From Spirochaetaceae bacterium (GTDB taxonomy: Bacteria; Spirochaetota; Spirochaetia; SZUA-6; Bin103): DNA of 30,349 nucleotides. A program made the translations under genes and the position numbers. Positions within the stretch are counted from its first letter, which is position 1. Each line of letters begins with the position of its first letter. Where the stretch lies: the NCBI GenBank assembly GCA_026710565.1, contig JAPOQV010000340.1, forward strand, positions 1 to 30,349, read 5' to 3'. Below, one piece after another: positions 1 to 7,831 of the stretch. Below the pieces are notes generated by a model, which searched no databases, was not told the origin of the DNA, and worked only from the letters and a program-made list of their open reading frames with translations.

Positions 1-109
1 AGAACAGCCACATCTGGTCGATGCCGTGCTCCTCCATGTTGGCGAGGAGCCGGTCGGCGTCGTGGCCGTGCCAGTTCGGATGGTTGTGGGCGTCTATCAA
101 CATGCGCAT
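1..109 (-). CDS. Amidohydrolase family protein, N-terminal fragment (cut by window edge)
   Basis: Translating the minus strand from an ATG at 109 gives MRMLIDAHNHPNWHGHDADR, continuing to LLANMEEHGIDQMWLF at the window edge. A start followed at once by a D-A-H-N-H metal-binding motif, then an amphipathic helix and a hydrophobic beta strand, is typical of the amidohydrolase_2 / TatD-like TIM-barrel hydrolases. A second in-frame ATG at 103 is an alternative start, and no clear Shine-Dalgarno sequence separates them. The rest of the gene lies outside the window, so substrate and length are unknown. It is transcribed leftward, 83 bp downstream of the last defence gene, and probably marks the resident chromosome on the left side of the island. 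Confidence 0.7.
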   Translation of the reverse strand, partial: MRMLIDAHNHPNWHGHDADRLLANMEEHGIDQMWLF

Positions 110-192
110 ATCATGGCATCAAGCCTGCGGATCGGTCCAATGCACTCCAGATTGCGTGCTACCAGAACACATATAATGGACCCGCACGTCAA

Positions 193-1227
193 TCACGTCG
201 TCGGCTCCAATCCTATCCACTCTTCATATCGTCTGCTCCATGAATCACCCGCTCTTACAACGAGACCGTCAGCATGAAACCCCTGAACCCTAAATTCCTC
301 TGCCTGTTCCGACGCAGTAAACCGAGCCCTCTGCCACTCCTGGTTCACGAGCAGCTCTTCAATCGCTTGATGAATGCCGATCTCTACGTCACACTGAATA
401 ACTCTAACGTAGAGATTGCCGTGAACGTCACGACGCATCACCTCTTCTGATGCCACGAGATCGCCTTGTCGATAAGTCGTAATGATCTCTGCGATCGGGC
501 CATAATAGTGGCTCCATGATTCCTCCTGAAAGTCAATATCAATACCTACATTTCTCGCTGACGGGGGGTCGCACCAATAGAACTCAAGAACGTTTCGACG
601 GAAGTACGTGACCGAACCGACGTGTAACGAGCATGGGATCTTCTTGACGCTGATCAGCCGAGATGCTTGGTCCTTTGCCCTCTGTTTCCCCGAGCTGCCC
701 AGCGGCTGAATACGCCCCTTGCACTCAAAGCCGTGCCATTGGTTCGAAACGCTCTGCCCGACGAGATCAGGCCGAGATCCTTGCCGTAACACCGGTTGAA
801 GTTGCTCGCGGAATACGTCCAGATGGAGGAGCCACGGTGTGTATAGAAGCCGGTTGGCAAACAGTTTGCAGAGCGTCATTCCTACGAAGTAATTCACCAT
901 GCCTTTTTCCGTCCGATCCAGGCACTTCATTGCTTGCGTCAGGTGCAAGCGCGGCGACATGGGCCTGTCTTGTTCCAACGCCATTCTAATCAACGACCAC
1001 CGGAACAAAGCCTCATAGTCCCCGTATAGCCCATGACAGACGCGACCTCGCGCATCGAGCACTAACAACGTAAGCGGTTTACCGCGCCATACGTGATATC
1101 GATCTGGGCGACCGACCGTGACCGCAGCCCAAAGAATCTCATCCCACGAGACAGTCAGTTCAAACTGGCCGTTCTGTGTCGTGCTTGGAGGGAACCCTTC
1201 TGATTCATAAGAAATACTGAGGCTCAT
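193..1227 (-). CDS. Stand-alone PD-(D/E)xK nuclease-like protein, last gene of the defence operon
   Basis: This is a 344-aa protein that I do not recognise by family name. Residues 153-170 read P-D-L followed by 13 residues and then E-C-K (D154, E168, K170), with a lysine/glutamine-rich helix after it (KQRAKDQ, 181-187). That is the spacing and order of a PD-(D/E)xK restriction-endonuclease core. The N-terminal 140 residues contain no motif I know and may bind DNA or a partner. There is no signal peptide or membrane segment. It starts at ATG 1227, 35 bp after the stop of the SMC-like ATPase gene, with GGAAG about 7 nt upstream, so it is probably in the same transcript. The likely role is the DNA-cutting effector of the system. 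The nuclease fold is an inference from one motif; the catalytic activity is untested. Its base composition is lower in GC than the flanking chromosome. Confidence 0.65.
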   Translation of the reverse strand: MSLSISYESEGFPPSTTQNGQFELTVSWDEILWAAVTVGRPDRYHVWRGKPLTLLVLDARGRVCHGLYGDYEALFRWSLIRMALEQDRPMSPRLHLTQAMKCLDRTEKGMVNYFVGMTLCKLFANRLLYTPWLLHLDVFREQLQPVLRQGSRPDLVGQSVSNQWHGFECKGRIQPLGSSGKQRAKDQASRLISVKKIPCSLHVGSVTYFRRNVLEFYWCDPPSARNVGIDIDFQEESWSHYYGPIAEIITTYRQGDLVASEEVMRRDVHGNLYVRVIQCDVEIGIHQAIEELLVNQEWQRARFTASEQAEEFRVQGFHADGLVVRAGDSWSRRYEEWIGLEPTT

Positions 1228-1262
1228 TGTGCGTCTTCCGTCTCACGCAAGGACGTTTACGG

Positions 1263-3236
1263 TCATCGAAGGTCTTGCCTCAACAATCGTTCATCCTCGT
1301 CCCCGCCGAGAGTCATCGCCATCCACGGCTTCGTCCGTAGTCCTCGCGGTGGACTAGTAGTGGTAGTTATGATGTACTGGAACACCGGCTGCTTGCTGAT
1401 CTGCTCCAACGATCTCACCACTTCGAACAGGCGGTGAAAGATGCTGAGGCCGAGATCGGCTTCCCGTGGGCTGTCATGAATGAGAACCGCTGGCTGGTGA
1501 GCATGTCCTTCAAGACTCATGCACATCGCAGCAAGGTCGAAGGCGATGACGCTAAGGGAGTCGATGGCAGCCGTAGACCGTTCGCCGCCCAAATCGACGG
1601 TCAACTTAAGCCCGTTTCCGTCCAAGGTCACCCGGCCAGCCGTATCGGGTCCAATCAGTTCGCTGACGATCGCATCGAAGAATCGAGATAGACGGCTGAA
1701 CGTAGATGCGTGGGCATTGCGGACGACTCCTGCTTGCTCGCGTTTCTCCTGGACGCTGTTCTCCAGATCGGCCAAACGTGATTGTACGTGTTCCTGCTCG
1801 CTGAACAGTTCGTCAAGGCGGTCAACGTCGTCGATGAGCCGACGCGACCTGTACCATGCATCAGCCCTGGCATCACGGATACGCTCCGCGGTCTGCAGGG
1901 TTCCTGCCACAGATGCGTGATCCTTCTGCGCCGGATCGAGCGCGTCGATCAATCTCCTACGTTCATCATGAGCGTTCTCAAGTCGAGTCGACGCGTCCGC
2001 AAAGTCTTGCTCGATGTGCTCCATCCTTCGTTTTGCTGCGTCGAGATCGGGGAGCTTGTGAGACAGCCTGCACCCGTTGGCGAGCGCTCGATCAATCGGC
2101 ACTTCGCAGATCTCACACACTGGTATTTCAGCCGTCGCTACCCGAGCGGAGGCGACCGGCAATTCCCCCTTGATGCGACTGGCAAGCTTCTCTATCTCCG
2201 GGATACGCGCCTCAACTGTGGCGAGTCTGCGTTTCAGATCCTCTACGCGAAGACGGGTTTGCTCAGCCTCCGATCTCAAAGTCCCAACGTCGACGAGGTG
2301 GTCGCCGGAGTCGAGATGAGACACCTGGGCCAACTGATGCACTGCGACGTTCCGTAGCGGCTCGACGGCCATTCTTCCCGGCGGAAAATCGTCACGACTC
2401 TGGCCAAGAATCCCGATTAGGTGAGCCCGAAGCCGCTCGGCTTCTCTTGCTCGCTGGATCGCGTCTCGTTCGTGCTGCTCGCGTTGGGTTTCTACTTCTC
2501 CTATTTCCTTACGGATCTTGGTTTCTTCGGCGCTGAGTGCGCCGAGAAGTGCACGCAGAGCAGCCAGATGTTGCTGGGCTGAGAGCTTGCGCGCCGGGGA
2601 GCCGGATTCGGAGTCCGCCGACCGCCAATCCAGTGGTTTGTCGAAACGACACTCCTGATCGCGCGTAAGCCAAGCCAGCGTTACCAGCCAAGCATTAGAG
2701 TGACTGTCACTCGGAACAAGGCCGGCTATGTCCTTGGATAGGATGCGTGTTGCTAGGGCTTCCAGGAATGGGTCCATTCCAGTTGGGACGGCGTTAGTAC
2801 TCACTGCATCGACCGTGCTGTCCCGGATGGCAAAGTGCTTTCGGGTGGCTCCGATCGGGCGCACCACGGCCCACTGCGTACCAGCGACCATGATCTCCGC
2901 GCCTACCAGCCCGTTTGGAAACGCCGCGACGATCTTTTCGCGTTGGTCGTACGCGGCGAATCGATCCTCGCCGAGGCAGTATCGAAGTAGGCGACAGAAC
3001 AGAGTCTTTCCGCTCCCATGCCCGGGCGCAGCGTGCTGCTCTGACTCACCGGGGCGGTCGGCCGGGTCAGGTGCCCAAATGATGTTGAGTCCCGGACGCA
3101 AGTTGACTTCGCGGAGGATCACGCCTGGCTCGCTCCAGATTACAAGACGGCGTATCCACAGCCGGGGCTCGGAACGGTCAGCCTCAGGTTGGACTTCCAG
3201 CCCCGACCCCGCGAGCAGTTCAAGCTGCTTCGGCAT
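1263..3236 (-). CDS. SMC/Rad50-like ATPase with CxxC hinge
   Basis: The 657-aa protein has a split ABC-type ATPase with a long coiled coil between its halves. The Walker A motif GHGSGKT is at 72-78, and it sits after an unusually long loop (about 53-71) following the strand GLNIIWAP. This arrangement recalls the ATPases of DUF2326/ABC-three-component systems. Residues about 235-350 and 400-510 are charged heptad-rich helices. Between them CEIC (374-377) and a further Cys at 389 form a zinc-hook-like turn as in Rad50. A signature-like segment (about 552-571) precedes Walker B-like AVLIHDSPREAD (583-594). Its start codon (ATG 3236) overlaps the end of the methyltransferase gene by 17 bp, implying translational coupling. 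It is much shorter than chromosomal SMC or SbcC. I infer a DNA-end or foreign-DNA sensing motor that controls the neighbouring nuclease; a generic DNA-repair ATPase is less likely given the context. Confidence 0.75.
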   Translation of the reverse strand: MPKQLELLAGSGLEVQPEADRSEPRLWIRRLVIWSEPGVILREVNLRPGLNIIWAPDPADRPGESEQHAAPGHGSGKTLFCRLLRYCLGEDRFAAYDQREKIVAAFPNGLVGAEIMVAGTQWAVVRPIGATRKHFAIRDSTVDAVSTNAVPTGMDPFLEALATRILSKDIAGLVPSDSHSNAWLVTLAWLTRDQECRFDKPLDWRSADSESGSPARKLSAQQHLAALRALLGALSAEETKIRKEIGEVETQREQHERDAIQRAREAERLRAHLIGILGQSRDDFPPGRMAVEPLRNVAVHQLAQVSHLDSGDHLVDVGTLRSEAEQTRLRVEDLKRRLATVEARIPEIEKLASRIKGELPVASARVATAEIPVCEICEVPIDRALANGCRLSHKLPDLDAAKRRMEHIEQDFADASTRLENAHDERRRLIDALDPAQKDHASVAGTLQTAERIRDARADAWYRSRRLIDDVDRLDELFSEQEHVQSRLADLENSVQEKREQAGVVRNAHASTFSRLSRFFDAIVSELIGPDTAGRVTLDGNGLKLTVDLGGERSTAAIDSLSVIAFDLAAMCMSLEGHAHQPAVLIHDSPREADLGLSIFHRLFEVVRSLEQISKQPVFQYIITTTTSPPRGLRTKPWMAMTLGGDEDERLLRQDLR

Positions 3237-6200
3237 TGATCCAATCGCGAGCGGCTTGCGGAAGTGTACGAACGATCTCCTCGTTGCCGCGACGACTCAT
3301 AGCTTGCACGACCATACTCACCCTTCCGTCGGGCCACCCTGTCGTACGAATTGCTTCCAGCCCCGATCCCTTTACCCACGTTCCGGCCGATAGGTCCTCA
3401 AGCAGACGGCCCGACCCGCGAAGCTGACGCACCGCGCTGCCCCACGCATGGGTCGCTGACTCCAACGATGACACCTCCGATGAGTCGTTGGCTCTCGCCT
3501 CGGCTCCGACCAAGCGCCGCCAGTCGATCGCATCTTCCGGCAACAACGACGGCGTCAGTAACCACGGCTCCATCGCCAGTAAGGCAGTGAGGCGGACCGT
3601 ACGTGCAGCGGACGGACCGCCACTCGCCTTTAGAACGGCAGCCAGCACGGCCATCTCAGCCCCTATCTGGTCCCCTTCTGGTCTGGCCCATGCTCCATCT
3701 GCCAACGCAGCGAGATCAGGATCGGCGATATGCCGAGAATGGCAGCAGGTCCGATCGGATGGCGGCGGATCGACGACAGTTCGATAAGGCTCCCCGGTCG
3801 CGGCCGCGGTCTGCATCGCATCATAGATCTCAAGAATAACGCGCTTGGTCCGGTATTCGCCGTAACCCCTCTGATCCTTGCGGCGGACGATCGGAAAGGC
3901 GTCCATTATGTGGTTGACCGCATCCCGTGGGGTAGGAAGGTGGAGTGTGAGCTCGGCGAGTTTCTCCGGCGTTTCGCCGTTCCATTCGCCTCCATATTGG
4001 CTCGGTTGGTACCAGGCCCCAAGCCGATTCGTCGGCAAGTAAAGGCGACAGAAGGCAGCATCAAGCTCGCAACGCAACAGGAACCGTCGCTCATCATTCC
4101 ATCGATACGGAGGTTCTTTGTGGCCCATTTCTTCCGCCAAAGATTGAAGGTCATAAGCGGTATAGACCAATTCTAACACTCGCTCATACAACCATAAATC
4201 TACACTAATTTCCTCATTCCATTCACATCGCTTACCAAATAACCCGGGCGGCAATAATGGAACTTGACTGAATAGGGACTGCGGTATGCTGGGCTGACTC
4301 AGGCACCCTCGTAATAGATAATCGAATATAAACGAATTGAACATGCCACACAGCAACAACAGACTATTGGCATCTGGACCAAATGCCAACGTCCAACCGT
4401 ATGAGGCTGCTCCCCATGGAAGAATAGACGAAATGCAGGTACGCTCGTCGGTATTCCTTGCGACACGCCGGTACCCGAGCAACGCTGTTCGACAACCAAC
4501 ATCTCTGCGAGACAGCCTCTTCTCCACTTCGTCGGACGTTACCCAATATCTTGGCTCAACCATCTTTACGGGATTCGAACGATCAGAAGTCGACAAGGCC
4601 ATCGCCTTATTGCCCAAACAAGATGCAAATCTGTGGTTGAACTGATGGCCGAAACGTCCCTCATATAGACGTTTCAAACGCGCTCCATCTATATCCGGGC
4701 CCCACATAACCCGATCGTCATCCTGAACGCGATCCTGGGTGTAGAATAGGTGAGAGTCGCTGGTCAGGTTGAACAAGCCTTGCCTGAACCGGATGTCCCA
4801 GGGGTTGTTCTCGGGCTGGCCATCTATGGCTTCTCGATGGAGCACGGGGACGCGGCGATAGATGGCCTTAGTCAGCTCGGCGTCCTTCCGCGAGCGAAAG
4901 ATTGGGCAAGTGCGCGTGTTTGGGTTGAGGAGCGCAATCTCGTCACGCGAAAGTGCGAACCGCCGTTCGGGATCGTTCAGCTCTTCGACTGCATGGGCAA
5001 AGAACACGAACTCCGCCTGTGTGCTTGTCGGTGCGGCGCCGTTTCCAGCCGTAAACAAGCAGAACTTGTAGCTGCTATGGACTCCCGGAAAGAAGATTCC
5101 CTTGTTTTCGAAGTCAAACAGACTGACCAACGAGCCGGTCTCTACCACGTCCTGGAAGAACATCTTGGTCGAATCATCGGTAGCAATGCCCGTAGGTAGT
5201 ACGCAGCCAGCGCGTCCTCGGTCATTCACGAGGTTCCGCATCCCCTCCGCGAAAACCGCATAGAGGTTGATGCGCCCCCTCGCCCCGTGCGGAAACCGCC
5301 CCGTGTATCGAAGGAGATGACTCAAGCAGTCGTGTCCTCGAAGCGCGTCGGTGTAGGAGTTATACAGGGACGGATTCTCGTGTTGCAGCGCGGCAATCAA
5401 CCGCTTTCGCTCTGCTCCGGTTCGGGCGTTGACGATACCGGTGTGCCGGTCGGCGAACCACTCCTTCTCTTTGAGTTCGGTGTGCTCCCACGGCGGATTT
5501 CCGAGTACGCAATCGAAGCCGCCGCCGACGAACACCTCGGGGAATGCAATATGCCAGTGGAAGAATTGGTAACGGACCGCGATGAATTCCATCTCCTCCC
5601 GTTCCGCTGGGGCCAGCGCCTCGGCGCCCTCGCGCAGGCGTCGCACCGTGTCGGTAGTTGGGGAGTCGACCACGCCCGGTCGCTTGGGCCATACGAACGC
5701 CGCGCACCAAGTGTTCGCAATCTGCTGGGCGTGCTGGTAGTCCGCGGATTCTTGCAGGCGCCGGAACTGGTCCTCCTTGGTGTGTACATCCCCCAGGATG
5801 TTGTCGGGTGCGCGGTCGATGCTGCGGCTGCGCGAGGCCAGCGAGTCGTACTCCTCGCCAGACTCGGCAATAAAGCCCAGGTCGCGCTGGCCGTGTTCGC
5901 GTTCGGTCTTGTTCTGTTTCCTGCGCGCCGCGCAGACTTTCTTGTCGTCGCCCTGGATCGGCTTGAACGCCGCATCCGGCAGGCCGTCCTCGATCAGTTC
6001 GGGCGTGGCACCGAGCAGGCTGTTGCCGACGCGGATGTGCCGGTCTAGAAAGGAGAGCGGCTTACCCGGTTCCAGCGCCTCCAGCCACAGACCCACGCGG
6101 CAGAGCTCGGCGGCCATCGGGTTCACGTCCACGCCGTAGAGACTGCGGCCAATTACGTCGCGCAGGGAGCGCTGGTAGAGGAGCGGCGATGGCTCGCTCT

Positions 6201-7830
6201 CACCGGCGGCATGGGCGCGGATGCGGGCCAGGTGGCGGGCAAGACGGTGCGCCGCGCCGACCAGGAAGTGCCCCGATCCCACCGCCGGGTCGCACACCTT
6301 GAGATCGAGGATCGCCTGTTCGGCCTCGGCGCCGGTCTTGTCCTTCACGGCGGCCTCGACCACCGGATCGAGAGCGGAGTCGAGCAGGCACTGCACCAGC
6401 GCATCAGGGGTGTAGTAGGAGCCGGACGTCTTGCGCCGGTTGCCGGTGAACTCGGCGAAGGAGAAGTGTCCGCCACCGGCGTTCACCTGCGGCGTCAGCG
6501 CCAGCAGGCTCTCGTACACGCCGCCCAGTTCCTCGGCGCCCAAGTTGTGGTAGTCCACGGGCCGCAGCATCTTGTCCTGACGGGTGTAGGCGAGATGGCG
6601 CAACGTTTCGAGGAAGTCGTAGTTGGTAAGCTCGGTGTCGTTCAACGCTGCGGTCGACGCGGGGTCCCAGAGAAAGCTGCCTAGCGCCGGGAGTGCCAAG
6701 TGTCGGCGAGCTGCCTCCGCCCCGGGATCACCGGAGAGCGGGGCGACGAGCAACCGGAACTGGCGCCACAGGTCGCCGTGGCGCGATCCCTTGATCCTGC
6801 CGGCCAGCCGCCGCAGCCGGGCGGGCCCATAGTGGTCCGCGTAGCGCTCGCGTGCGATTCGCGCGGCAGCGGACTGATCCGGCGGATGAAGCAGCGACCG
6901 CCCGTCGAGCGTGCGATCCTCGGCGACGAACAGGAAGATCAGCCGGTACACCACCCGCAGGAGTTGCTCGTGCAGGTTCGCGGGGGGCAGCGCGCCGGAG
7001 CGCAACGCTTCGCGGAGCGTCTGGTTCTTGCTGTGGCCGGTCAAGCCGGCGCCGAGGATCGCAAGCGCGCGCTCGACGCCGCCGCGCAGGTCCCCGAGCA
7101 CGCGGGTTCCCAGCCGCTCCGCCTCCTGCGTCCACTGCTCCAGTCGGCAGGTGTCGGGCCGGTCGCCGTCGCGCGGCACGAAGCGCGTCGCGTGCACCAC
7201 CAGCCACAGCAGCACGAAGTCGGAGTAGATCTCGCCCTCGAACATCGTTTCAAGATCGAAGTCCAGGAACGACTGCCTCGACAGCGCCTGATTGTCGCGT
7301 AACACGCGCAGGCGCAGGCCGTTCGACGCCACCGCCCACAGGTGCGCGTCGCTGCGGTTGAGGAACTCCTGCACCAGGCCGTGCGGGTTGGCCGCCGCGG
7401 CACCGCGCTGCCCCGCGGCACGGCGGTCGAGCGACAGGCCGCTGCCGACCAAGTGAATCGGCACCGGGCCGAAGAAACGGCCGATCGGATAGGTGCGGCC
7501 GTCCAGTTCGGGGCCGGCGGTCACCGGCAGGAATCCGAACCCAAGCTCGCGCAGCAGCGGCAGGCTCCACTTGTCGTTGGTAAGGCCGGTCCCCGCCGCG
7601 CCCGCGGGAAGGTTCGCCGCGGCTGCGCGGAAGTCGGTCCAGTGCTTGCGCAGGAGGTTCCATGACTGGGTGATGGCCTCGTTCAGGCGCTCGCCGGCCG
7701 GCAGGCCGAAATCCTCCGCGGTGGTGCCCGGCAGCCCCGAACGCGGATCGAGCACCCGCCGCAACAGATCCAGGGGTAGCAGACCGCCCTCGGAGCGGAT
7801 GGTCTGGAAGTCCTGATTGCGCCGCGCCAT
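3220..7830 (-). CDS. Eco57I/PglX-like N6-adenine DNA methyltransferase, 1536 aa (DrmMI-like)
   Basis: This very large class I DNA methyltransferase should transfer methyl groups from S-adenosylmethionine to adenine N6. The SAM-binding motif DPAVGSG is at about 514-520 and the catalytic motif NPPW at about 778-781, the order expected of gamma-type Eco57I, PglX (BREX) and DrmMI (DISARM) enzymes. The N-terminal 450 residues are largely helical, and no PD-(D/E)xK site is visible there, so it does not look like a self-contained type IIG enzyme. The C-terminal half should hold target recognition. I place the start at ATG 7830, one base after the SNF2 stop, because the sequence upstream in this frame belongs to the SNF2 gene. 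A longer version to 7977 is possible but overlaps. GC content drops from about 77% (7081-7140) to about 38% (4141-4200) within the gene, a mosaic signal. Cellular role: marking self DNA for the defence operon. Confidence 0.87.
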   Translation of the reverse strand: MARRNQDFQTIRSEGGLLPLDLLRRVLDPRSGLPGTTAEDFGLPAGERLNEAITQSWNLLRKHWTDFRAAAANLPAGAAGTGLTNDKWSLPLLRELGFGFLPVTAGPELDGRTYPIGRFFGPVPIHLVGSGLSLDRRAAGQRGAAAANPHGLVQEFLNRSDAHLWAVASNGLRLRVLRDNQALSRQSFLDFDLETMFEGEIYSDFVLLWLVVHATRFVPRDGDRPDTCRLEQWTQEAERLGTRVLGDLRGGVERALAILGAGLTGHSKNQTLREALRSGALPPANLHEQLLRVVYRLIFLFVAEDRTLDGRSLLHPPDQSAAARIARERYADHYGPARLRRLAGRIKGSRHGDLWRQFRLLVAPLSGDPGAEAARRHLALPALGSFLWDPASTAALNDTELTNYDFLETLRHLAYTRQDKMLRPVDYHNLGAEELGGVYESLLALTPQVNAGGGHFSFAEFTGNRRKTSGSYYTPDALVQCLLDSALDPVVEAAVKDKTGAEAEQAILDLKVCDPAVGSGHFLVGAAHRLARHLARIRAHAAGESEPSPLLYQRSLRDVIGRSLYGVDVNPMAAELCRVGLWLEALEPGKPLSFLDRHIRVGNSLLGATPELIEDGLPDAAFKPIQGDDKKVCAARRKQNKTEREHGQRDLGFIAESGEEYDSLASRSRSIDRAPDNILGDVHTKEDQFRRLQESADYQHAQQIANTWCAAFVWPKRPGVVDSPTTDTVRRLREGAEALAPAEREEMEFIAVRYQFFHWHIAFPEVFVGGGFDCVLGNPPWEHTELKEKEWFADRHTGIVNARTGAERKRLIAALQHENPSLYNSYTDALRGHDCLSHLLRYTGRFPHGARGRINLYAVFAEGMRNLVNDRGRAGCVLPTGIATDDSTKMFFQDVVETGSLVSLFDFENKGIFFPGVHSSYKFCLFTAGNGAAPTSTQAEFVFFAHAVEELNDPERRFALSRDEIALLNPNTRTCPIFRSRKDAELTKAIYRRVPVLHREAIDGQPENNPWDIRFRQGLFNLTSDSHLFYTQDRVQDDDRVMWGPDIDGARLKRLYEGRFGHQFNHRFASCLGNKAMALSTSDRSNPVKMVEPRYWVTSDEVEKRLSRRDVGCRTALLGYRRVARNTDERTCISSILPWGAASYGWTLAFGPDANSLLLLCGMFNSFIFDYLLRGCLSQPSIPQSLFSQVPLLPPGLFGKRCEWNEEISVDLWLYERVLELVYTAYDLQSLAEEMGHKEPPYRWNDERRFLLRCELDAAFCRLYLPTNRLGAWYQPSQYGGEWNGETPEKLAELTLHLPTPRDAVNHIMDAFPIVRRKDQRGYGEYRTKRVILEIYDAMQTAAATGEPYRTVVDPPPSDRTCCHSRHIADPDLAALADGAWARPEGDQIGAEMAVLAAVLKASGGPSAARTVRLTALLAMEPWLLTPSLLPEDAIDWRRLVGAEARANDSSEVSSLESATHAWGSAVRQLRGSGRLLEDLSAGTWVKGSGLEAIRTTGWPDGRVSMVVQAMSRRGNEEIVRTLPQAARDWINAEAA

Positions 7831-7831
7831 G

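Noticed and set aside
1..192. Attachment site, tRNA or integrase at the left edge of the defence island
   Set aside because: None is visible here or at 18870-19127; the mobility mechanism of the island cannot be told from this window.
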